DNA of 64,000 nt, taken from the NCBI RefSeq assembly GCF_030295975.1, contig NZ_AP027364.1, forward strand, positions 1,054,001-1,118,000. Direction: 5' to 3'. Both the position numbers and the translations under genes were made by a program. Below the pieces are notes generated by a model that was not told the DNA's origin, did no database searches, and saw nothing but the letters and a program-made list of their open reading frames with translations. Source of the stretch: Thalassotalea atypica. Its GTDB lineage: Bacteria > Pseudomonadota > Gammaproteobacteria > Enterobacterales > Alteromonadaceae. Shown here piece after piece: positions 18,337-25,997 of the stretch (positions are counted from its first letter, which is position 1; the number at the start of each line of letters is the position of its first letter).

Positions 18337-18404
18337 GTTGAACAAGTCCAATTGATATTTTTCCGTACGGTAAAAGGCAAAACAATGTGGAAAGCTTGTT
18401 CGAC
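18337..18404 (+). promoter_or_regulatory. nested inverted repeats upstream of the flavoprotein gene
   Basis: GTTGAACAAG (18337-18346) pairs with CTTGTTCGAC (18395-18404) with one G-T pair. Between them lies the palindrome CCGTACGG (18363-18370), bounded by T and A runs. This could be an operator or an mRNA leader structure for the gene at 18435. Nothing more specific can be said. Confidence 0.3.
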
Positions 18405-18434
18405 TTACTACCGAATGTTTAGGGGACAATAAAT

Positions 18435-19958
18435 ATGTTTGATTCACTAGTACTTACCATTTTAATTTGGGCAGCAACTGCTTTTATCGGTGTGATAGGA
18501 ATAGGTGTACTTTATGTACTCTTTTTATATATCAGTGATGTCACGCAAACTAAACAAACCATACGTAGAAACTTTCCGGTTATTGGCCGATTTCGATATT
18601 CTTTCGAACACATGGGGGAGTTTTTTCGCCAGTACTTTTTTTCGATGGACAGAGAGGAAATGCCGTTCAATCGTGCCGAGCGATCTTGGGTGTATCGGGC
18701 AGCAAAAAATGTAGATTCAACTATTGCCTTTGGTTCAACACGTTCGCTTGCTCACTCTGGAGAAGTGATGTTTCTAAGCTGTCCTTTTCCAACGTTAACT
18801 GAAGATGCGGCCCTACCCAAATCAATTACTATTGGTGACGGATATTCCAAAAAGCCGTACCGTACAAACTCCTTATTCAATGTCTCAGGGATGAGCTTTG
18901 GGGCTATTTCAAAACAAGCGGTACTTGCATTGTCGGCAGGGGCGAAAGAGTCCGGCGCATGGATGAATACCGGGGAGGGAGGGCTATCTCCATATCATCT
19001 TGAAGGCGGCGCAGATATTGTCTTTCAGATAGGCACTGCGAAATACGGCGTTCGAGATGAAAATGGTAATTTGTCAGAAGAACGACTGAAAGAAATAGCG
19101 GCCCATGAGCAAGTAAAAATGTTCGAAATAAAAATGAGTCAAGGCGCTAAACCTGGTAAAGGAGGAATTTTACCTGGTATTAAGGTGACGCCTGAAATAG
19201 CAAAAATACGTGGCATCAAAGTTGGTCAAGATTCCATTAGCCCAAATGGCCATACAGATATATCTAGCAGTGATGAGCTTTTAGATATGATTGGCAGAGT
19301 GCGCCGTGTAACGGGGAAACCTGTGGGCTTTAAAGCGGTAGTTGGGCGGCAAGATTTTTATGACTCACTGTTTAGTAAAATTAATGAAAGAGGGATAGCG
19401 TCAGCACCTGACTTTATCACCATTGACAGTGCTGATGGCGGTACAGGTGCTGCACCACAAAGCTTGATGGATTATATGGGCTTACCATTAAAAGAGAGTT
19501 TACCTTTTGTTGTTGATAAGTTGATTGAGCATAAGCTGAGAAACAGAATAAAAGTAATAAGTTCAGGTAAGTTAATCACGCCGTCAAATGTTGCCTGGGC
19601 ACTTGCCATGGGCGCTGATTTTGTCACCTCTGCGCGAGGATTTATGTTTTCGTTAGGTTGTATACAAGCGTTGCAATGCAATAAAAATACCTGTCCTACA
19701 GGCATAGCAACACAAGATGCGAAATTTCAAAAAGGTTTAAACCCCGCTGATAAATCAGTTCGTGTCGCTTCGTATATCAAAAACATGGTCTATGAAGTAG
19801 GTACCATCGCACACTCATGTGGTGTGAAAGAGCCACGTGAGCTAAAAAGGCATCATGCTAAAGTAGTAACAGAGAATGGGCGCAGTATTCTACTTTCAGA
19901 TGTTTACCCAATTGCAGGTCCTAAAGGTTCACCTCATATTGACACCGTAGAATCATAA
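18435..19958 (+). CDS. membrane-anchored FMN-binding glutamate-synthase-like protein
   Basis: 507 residues: an N-terminal membrane helix (about 3-35), then a glutamate synthase FMN/Fe-S domain (about 110-470) with NTGEGGLSPYH, SQGAKPGKGG, TIDSADGGTGAAP and the cysteine motif GCIQALQCNKNTCPTGI. It lacks the amidotransferase domain of GltB, so it is not a standard glutamate synthase. This family of FMN-binding glutamate-synthase-like proteins is widespread and of unknown reaction. The membrane anchor and its place between DoxX and glutaredoxin suggest an electron-transfer role. Confidence 0.85.
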   Translation: MFDSLVLTILIWAATAFIGVIGIGVLYVLFLYISDVTQTKQTIRRNFPVIGRFRYSFEHMGEFFRQYFFSMDREEMPFNRAERSWVYRAAKNVDSTIAFGSTRSLAHSGEVMFLSCPFPTLTEDAALPKSITIGDGYSKKPYRTNSLFNVSGMSFGAISKQAVLALSAGAKESGAWMNTGEGGLSPYHLEGGADIVFQIGTAKYGVRDENGNLSEERLKEIAAHEQVKMFEIKMSQGAKPGKGGILPGIKVTPEIAKIRGIKVGQDSISPNGHTDISSSDELLDMIGRVRRVTGKPVGFKAVVGRQDFYDSLFSKINERGIASAPDFITIDSADGGTGAAPQSLMDYMGLPLKESLPFVVDKLIEHKLRNRIKVISSGKLITPSNVAWALAMGADFVTSARGFMFSLGCIQALQCNKNTCPTGIATQDAKFQKGLNPADKSVRVASYIKNMVYEVGTIAHSCGVKEPRELKRHHAKVVTENGRSILLSDVYPIAGPKGSPHIDTVES

Positions 19959-20193
19959 AACAGTGTTCTATATTCACATTATTATTTCAATGTTTTACTG
20001 CTCTTGGTGTAGGCGTATTGGCAACAAGTTTTGAGCTTTTCGGGAGCTATACTGGTGCGTACGAGCCAATTTTAAGTGATTTACACAAACAGTGCGTTGC
20101 ACCGACGATTTTAGATGTGCTTTGTTAGCGTTTTACATGGCGAGAAACTACCAAAATTTACTACATATTATGAACACAAAGAGGAGATTATTT

Positions 20194-20463
20194 ATGCCTA
20201 AAATAGAGATCTATACCAAAGGATATTGCCCGTTTTGTAAAATGGCCAAAATGACGCTAAAAAAATTAAACGTAGCTTTTCAAGAGTACGATATTACTTT
20301 CGACAATGAGAAAACAATAGAAATGCAAAGCCGGAGTAAACGCAGCACGGTGCCACAAATCTTTATTGGCGATGTACACATAGGTGGTAATGATGACCTT
20401 CAAGCTGCATTAGATAGTGGTAAATTAGCTAAAATATTATCAACTAAAAACATTGAAGCTTAA
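20194..20463 (+). CDS. grxC: glutaredoxin 3 type
   Basis: The start at 20194 fits the family start (MPKIEIYT) and has GAGGAGA upstream; longer in-frame starts lack this. The 89-residue glutaredoxin fold has the dithiol site C12-P-F-C15 and the glutathione-binding cis-proline STVPQIF followed by GG(N)DD. It reduces disulphides or mixed disulphides using glutathione. The preceding 230 bp (19959-20193) hold a stop-free stretch with no start codon (19964-20125), perhaps a gene remnant. Confidence 0.88.
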   Translation: MPKIEIYTKGYCPFCKMAKMTLKKLNVAFQEYDITFDNEKTIEMQSRSKRSTVPQIFIGDVHIGGNDDLQAALDSGKLAKILSTKNIEA

Positions 20464-20503
20464 GTCGAGACTATTTGAGCGCAAATAAAGATAGAGTGAA
20501 ATT

Positions 20504-21718
20504 ATGAAAACAGAACGTCTAGAGTTTTTAGGGCATGATGGTTCCATCTTGTCTGCACGATTAGATTTACCCGCTGGTAAGCCAGCAGCATACGCACTTT
20601 TTGCTCATTGCTTTACTTGTTCTAAAGATATTCCGGCAGCAAGGAGAATTGCGCAACGTCTTGCATCTCTGGGCATTGCGGTGTTGAGGTTCGATTTCAC
20701 TGGTTTAGGCCATTCTGAAGGTGAATTTGCTAATACAAGTTTTAGCTCTAATATCGAGGATTTATTATTGGCGGTGAAATACCTCAGAGAAAACTATCAA
20801 GCGCCCCAATTATTGATTGGCCATTCTTTAGGTGGCGCAGCTATTTTAGCTGCGGCGGGTCAAATATCAGAAGCGAAAGCGGTGATTTCTATTGGTGCAC
20901 CAGCCGACCCACAGCATGTTGCGCATAACTTTTCTAGTGAACTAACTACCATTGAGTCACAAGGACAGGCAGAGGTTACACTAGGTGGAAGAAGCTTTAC
21001 CATTAAACAGCAGTTTTTAGATGATATTTCAAAGGTTTCCTTAAATGATAAGGTTGGCTCGTTAAAGAAAGCACTATTGGTACTACATGCGCCGCTAGAT
21101 GAAACAGTGGGTATCGAAAATGCAGCCAGTATCTTTCAAATGGCAAAACATCCTAAGAGTTTTATTACCTTAGATGATGCTGACCATCTTTTAACCAATG
21201 TAAAGGATGCTGAATATGCATCAGACTTGATCGCTGCATGGGTACAGCGTTATATCAAAGTGGATTTACTCCCTAAGTTAATGAATGCGCCCGAAGGCGT
21301 GGTGCGTGTGAGCGAGGCAGATGCAAACAGTTTTCTTCAAGACATTAGCGCCGCAGGACATCATATAGTTGCAGATGAACCGGTTAGTTACGGTGGTGAC
21401 TTTCTCGGTCCAACACCATACCAGTTAGTTAGTGCAGGTCTTGGGGCATGTACATCAATGACTATTCGTATGTATGCCAGAAGAAAAGGTATCCCGCTAG
21501 AACATGTACAAGTGGACGTAACTCATAACAAAATACACGCTCAAGAATGTGATTCATGTGAGCAAGCTAATGGGAAGTTAGACCAATTTGAACGCCAAAT
21601 AACGTTTGCTGGCGATATCAGCGAAGAAGAGCGTGGTCGTTTACTTGCGATTGCAGATAAGTGTCCAGTTCATCGCTCACTGGAGGGCGAAGTTAATATC
21701 GTCACGGCGTTAACCTAG
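20504..21718 (+). CDS. fusion of alpha/beta hydrolase and OsmC-type peroxidase
   Basis: 404 residues in two domains. Residues 1-255 form an alpha/beta hydrolase with nucleophile S108 (GHSLGG) and a late histidine (DADHLL). Residues about 270-404 form an OsmC/Ohr-type domain with the two reactive cysteines in GLGACTSM and DKCPVHR. This fusion is a known family; the OsmC part probably removes organic peroxides and the hydrolase may act on the resulting ester or thioester, though the substrate is not known. It is 40 bp after grxC, same strand, likely cotranscribed. Confidence 0.88.
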   Translation: MKTERLEFLGHDGSILSARLDLPAGKPAAYALFAHCFTCSKDIPAARRIAQRLASLGIAVLRFDFTGLGHSEGEFANTSFSSNIEDLLLAVKYLRENYQAPQLLIGHSLGGAAILAAAGQISEAKAVISIGAPADPQHVAHNFSSELTTIESQGQAEVTLGGRSFTIKQQFLDDISKVSLNDKVGSLKKALLVLHAPLDETVGIENAASIFQMAKHPKSFITLDDADHLLTNVKDAEYASDLIAAWVQRYIKVDLLPKLMNAPEGVVRVSEADANSFLQDISAAGHHIVADEPVSYGGDFLGPTPYQLVSAGLGACTSMTIRMYARRKGIPLEHVQVDVTHNKIHAQECDSCEQANGKLDQFERQITFAGDISEEERGRLLAIADKCPVHRSLEGEVNIVTALT

Positions 21719-22641
21719 TTCTACAGCCTAAGAAGTTATGTTTATTCAAAGTAACGTCTCGTGACGGGGCTTTTGATTAGCATGTTGTTAGCATAAATAA
21801 TGCGGATAACCGTTAACTGTTTATAGGCGATTTTAGCTAAAAAGCCTCTCTTCTGTTTTATAGCGTAGTAATTAAAAATCACACGATAAACATTGGAGTG
21901 TAGAAATGGTTTTAACGAACTGACCAGCCACTTTCTACTTAAACGTAAAATGCGGTATTTTAGGATCCTTGGGCAATATCAAACCTCATTTGAAAGCCGA
22001 GATTTGAAGCAATTAAATAACGTATCCTCATCTCTTTCGTGGATATGTTGCTTGAGTTTCCTATTTTGCTGTCACTAAAAGCCTTACCTAAACACGTAAA
22101 ACCTACCAGTGCCTATCTAGGGGTTCAGAAGTAGCAGTCTCTTCACCTTGATATTGCAGCGCTTTAACGCCTCGCATATCAATATAAGGGGAGCTGTACA
22201 ATAGTGCTTTTTCCACTAACTTTTTGGCCGATGTAAGTGATCCAAACATTAATGTAGGAGACAGCTTTCTATGATGGTAATAACGACAAGAATAAAACCC
22301 TTCAGAATACATTCATTTTTGGTGTACATGTTCTGGCGTTTGGAGGTGCGATCTTTATGATTGACGTCCTTTATCGTGTAAATGGCATTCACAACCTATG
22401 GTTTTAACTGATGAGTTGTTACTCTTAGTACTATTTTTATGTTGTAGTTCAGAGATAATAAGGGCTAACAGCGTTCCAAATTGATGACAGAAAAGTAACC
22501 AGAACTTGCTTATGAAGGGCGTTTAACTTTTTATTATTTCCTGCTTTATATCGACGTCACAATGAAACTCACTAAAAGGCAATTAATTACTCGAATCTAA
22601 ATAATCATGAACAGCCTCAGCTTTATAAAACATATTGATTA
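21719..22641. other. gene-free, probably decayed stretch
   Basis: About 0.9 kb without a convincing gene. Short coding-like pieces appear: a minus-strand frame at 22103-22312 (69 residues, unrecognised), and a plus-strand piece near 22320-22410 that reads like a membrane segment (VHVLAFGGAIFMIDVLYRV) before a stop. Neither has a ribosome site or family match. It is most likely worn-down remnants. Confidence 0.4.
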
Positions 22642-22677
22642 AAAAAGGGTAATAACATATATGTTATTACCCTTTTT
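22642..22677. terminator. perfect 36 bp palindromic bidirectional terminator
   Basis: Two 18-base arms are perfectly complementary: five A, GGG, TAATAACATA, then the mirror image ending in five T. It contains the same GGTAATAACA stem as the terminator after fdx (7127-7152). It lies 60 bp after the minus-strand peptidase gene and would stop its transcript as well as any from the left. Confidence 0.85.
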
Positions 22678-22737
22678 GTTTTCTATTGAACCATTGTTCA
22701 TTTAGCAAAAACAATGGTTTAGTTTGGCTGCTAAGTA

Positions 22738-24399
22738 CTAGCGTTTAAACTCTGATGTTTTGCTCCATTGTGGCCATACATTTTCGTTTGACAATTCATA
22801 GCCAATTTCAAAAAACGCTTGCATGTCTTCCACTGCGCCAGACAAGTCCCATTGCTCGCTATATTCATCACAAAGATTGTGATAACACTTGCCTAATGTC
22901 TCTTTCAATTCGGCGCGTAGAGCTTTGGTAGCTTCGTCTACTGGTGTTTTACCTGATTTTGCATAGAGTGCAGGAATACCAATGTTAGCGAAAGCAAAAT
23001 GATCTGAGCGGTAATATATTCCAGCGGCAGGACGAGGATCTCCGGCAATAGTTCTACCTTGCTTTTTAGCCGCAGCCGTAAGGAAATTGTCCAGTTCTGA
23101 CTGACCTAAACCATACACAGATACATCGCTACTGCGGCCGTTAACGCCTAACGCATCCATGTTGATATTTGCCACTGTTTTAGCGGCTGGAATAATAGGG
23201 TTAGCAGCGTAAAATTTTGACCCTAATAGGCCTTGCTCTTCAGCAGTAACAGCCATGATGGTAATTGAGCGCTCTGGAGTTACGGGTAATTTGGCAAATG
23301 CTTCAGCGACTTCGATCAGTGCGCCCGTGCCTGAGGCATTATCAACGGCACCATTATAGACTTGGTCGCCTTCTAAACTGGTATCTTTACCTAAGTGATC
23401 CCAATGTGCGCTGTATAGAATATGTTCATCTGCTTTGGTTCTTCCAGGAAGGGTTGCAATAAAGTTATAAGATACAGACTCTTTCACTGTATTGTTGACG
23501 GTAACAGATGCAGTCAAGTCGCCCATATCAACATGGTAACTGCCTTTAGCAGCTTGAGTTTTAGCTTGTTCAAAGTTTAAACCTGCTTTATCAAATATCT
23601 CACTCGCTACATCAACGTTAACCCAACCTTCAACTGCTACGCGGCCTTTATTTAAGTCGTCACGCACAAAACCAAATTGTGGACCACTCCAAGAATGTTC
23701 TACCACTGACCAGTTATAAGATGCAGGCGCCGTTTCATGAACTATGATCGCACCTTCTGCACCTTGGCGGCTTGCTTCTTCATATTTATAAGTCCAGCGG
23801 CCGTAATAGGTCATTGCTTCGCCATTAAACACTGCCGGATCTTTTGTCGCAAACCCAGGATCATTGACTAACATGACCACAGTTTTTCCTTTGACATCTA
23901 ACCCTTCATAGTCATTCCAGTTATATTCAGGGGCATTAACACCATAGCCAACAAACACTAACTCTGAATCTTTAAGTTGTTCAAAATCACTAATACGGCT
24001 TGAGCCCATCACCATGTCATGGCCATATTGGTACTCTTTATCGCCAATAGATAGACTCATCTCAGGTGATGCTTCAATAGACACCATAGGGACGGCTTGT
24101 AAAAAGCTGTCGCCATTGCCCGGTTTAAATCCAATAGCAGTGAGCTGCTTGGTTAAATAATCAAGTGTCAGCTGTTCACCTTTGCTTGATGGTGCTCTGC
24201 CTTCAAATTCATCTGAAGCAAGCACTTTAATGTGCTGAGCTAATTGTTCTTTATTGATGCTGTTATAGCTTGCGGTAAAATCTGCCGTTGTGTTAACTTT
24301 TTCTGCTGGTATTGCGGCTTGAGTTTGATGTTTTTCTTCACTATTACAGCCAGTTAATATTGCCGATGTGATGAGAGTTAATACTATTGTTTTTTTCAT
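22738..24399 (-). CDS. M28-family zinc aminopeptidase, lipoprotein
   Basis: A 553-residue secreted peptidase. The lipoprotein signal ends in the lipobox LTGC with C18. A PA-like inserted domain (about 120-270) precedes the M28 core. Zinc-ligand motifs are visible: SAHWDHLG, GAVDNASGTG, TAEEQGLLGS, NMDALG and YRSDHFAF. It probably removes N-terminal residues from peptides at the outer envelope. It lies 134 bp downstream of the cytochrome gene on the same strand; the functions look unrelated. Confidence 0.9.
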   Translation of the reverse strand: MKKTIVLTLITSAILTGCNSEEKHQTQAAIPAEKVNTTADFTASYNSINKEQLAQHIKVLASDEFEGRAPSSKGEQLTLDYLTKQLTAIGFKPGNGDSFLQAVPMVSIEASPEMSLSIGDKEYQYGHDMVMGSSRISDFEQLKDSELVFVGYGVNAPEYNWNDYEGLDVKGKTVVMLVNDPGFATKDPAVFNGEAMTYYGRWTYKYEEASRQGAEGAIIVHETAPASYNWSVVEHSWSGPQFGFVRDDLNKGRVAVEGWVNVDVASEIFDKAGLNFEQAKTQAAKGSYHVDMGDLTASVTVNNTVKESVSYNFIATLPGRTKADEHILYSAHWDHLGKDTSLEGDQVYNGAVDNASGTGALIEVAEAFAKLPVTPERSITIMAVTAEEQGLLGSKFYAANPIIPAAKTVANINMDALGVNGRSSDVSVYGLGQSELDNFLTAAAKKQGRTIAGDPRPAAGIYYRSDHFAFANIGIPALYAKSGKTPVDEATKALRAELKETLGKCYHNLCDEYSEQWDLSGAVEDMQAFFEIGYELSNENVWPQWSKTSEFKR

Positions 24400-24533
24400 A
24401 TGCTCGCTTTAAATTGACGGTGGGGTAGGGATTATAATCAAAGCTGATGCTTTTGGTAATATGATCGTTATTTTGTATAAAATATCGACTCATCTTTAAC
24501 ATTAAAAACTTACACTCAAATTAAGAAAACCGG

Positions 24534-25388
24534 TCAGTGCTTAACCAATTCACTAAAACTAGGCCTTTCATTTAGCTTATCTTTTATGCCGTGTACAATT
24601 CTATGGGTGCCGTGGCATCGCGCACATGCTAGCACCGCCAAAGTGCCTAAGTAACGGCCTTGTTCTTTAGCTGTACCTGAGCCAATTGCTGTTTTTAAAC
24701 TATTCAATGTTTTGTTCATCATCTTGTCTGGATATTCTCGACGATCTTTTTTATGACAATCCGTACAAACTTGGCCCAATTCAACCATGCTGAGCTTTAA
24801 CTCGTCAACTGATTGCAATGCCAATTCGGTAAAACCGTCTTGTGAGGCAATCTTAACTTGATTAACCTGCTGGGTTAATAAGTTCATATGGTCGATGAAA
24901 TTATGTTCCTGAGTTACTTGAATAGGCTTAAAATTTGGAGCTCGGTAGGTTAATGCTGTAATAGCTTGATAATCGTTATGACAACTATCACAACTTTCCT
25001 GAACACGTTCAAGCTGATGAAGTACTTCAACATAATTAAGTGCAGCGCTAGCATTACTCAAATCCTTCATGGCAACTAAATCAAGCTTGTTTTGCCATTG
25101 CGGTACCATGGTCGATATCTTCGAATAATGCTCATTCAGTTTTCCTACCCAAGAATGCAAATGTTTTTCATCTTGTTGCTCAGCGTAAAATGCAACGGCC
25201 TGCATTTCTCGTCGAAGGTTGAACATGTTGTGTAGCCAAACATGACGTTTATTTGCTGGCTTGTACCACTGTGCTAACGACTTTGGGGGCGTTTTGATAA
25301 TTACAGCGTTATCTTGGTGCTTATAAACTAGCCCAACTACCGCTGCGATAATTGCCAATTGAAGTACAATAAAATATGTCCAGCGCAT
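24534..25388 (-). CDS. membrane-anchored tri-haem cytochrome c
   Basis: 284 residues with an uncleaved N-terminal membrane helix (about 4-22) and a periplasmic part with three c-type haem motifs CxxCH: 133-137 (CDSCH), 208-212 (CTDCH) and 255-259 (CARCH). The spaced motifs with helices between resemble cytochrome c'-like and multihaem electron carriers of marine Alteromonadales. No terminal reductase lies beside it, so the redox partner is unknown. Confidence 0.82.
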   Translation of the reverse strand: MRWTYFIVLQLAIIAAVVGLVYKHQDNAVIIKTPPKSLAQWYKPANKRHVWLHNMFNLRREMQAVAFYAEQQDEKHLHSWVGKLNEHYSKISTMVPQWQNKLDLVAMKDLSNASAALNYVEVLHQLERVQESCDSCHNDYQAITALTYRAPNFKPIQVTQEHNFIDHMNLLTQQVNQVKIASQDGFTELALQSVDELKLSMVELGQVCTDCHKKDRREYPDKMMNKTLNSLKTAIGSGTAKEQGRYLGTLAVLACARCHGTHRIVHGIKDKLNERPSFSELVKH

Positions 25389-25580
25389 AAATAAAAGCTC
25401 TACATTATAAGGAGTTAATTCTGTCAGTTGTGCTCTTTGTATTGATGAGTTTTACGAACGATAACTGATTAAGATTTGTTATGGAGTATAAACAATTTTC
25501 CCTATCACACCTTGATCAGGCATAAAGAATAAATCGGATTAGCGTGATTAATGTATAAACGTGGTCAAGTACACATTAAA

Positions 25581-25610
25581 AGACAAAGTGTATTTGCAGC
25601 TACTTTGTCT
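25581..25610 (-). terminator. hairpin, terminator-like on the minus strand
   Basis: AGACAAAGT (25581-25589) pairs with ACTTTGTCT (25602-25610), 12-base loop. Read on the minus strand it is followed by TTTAATG. It overlaps the stop of an open minus-strand frame (25600-25863) that has no start codon before an ATG at 25698. The rest of 25389-25997 shows no clear gene. Confidence 0.35.
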
Positions 25611-25997
25611 CCGTTGCGTTTTCCGGCGCTATTACTGCTGAAGCATGAGTAGATTGAGCAATTTTTAATTTCATGAAGAGCCCTAAAATGAAGGTCATGT
25701 ATACTTTTAAATGCCTTAAATATGTCCAGCTTTGCGTCTGTCTACTACACTTACTGTTAAACGAAGTAAAATTCAGCCAGATAGATTTTGCATTATATGC
25801 TTCGAAAACAAAATTAACATAGTATTCTTGCGCAGAAAATCTTCCTATTGGTGACAGGTTTACTTAGGCCAATGATTCATCTATTTGAGTGAAAAGTTAA
25901 GCTTGCAACACTATGAATGATAGTGAATGTTATTCTGATTATGCATATTCAATAAGCTCGTTGGCTGGTTTCAATTACGATTGTTAATTGAGGGGTT

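Noticed and set aside
22103-22312. 69-aa minus-strand frame
   Set aside because: No ribosome site or family match; probably part of decayed DNA.
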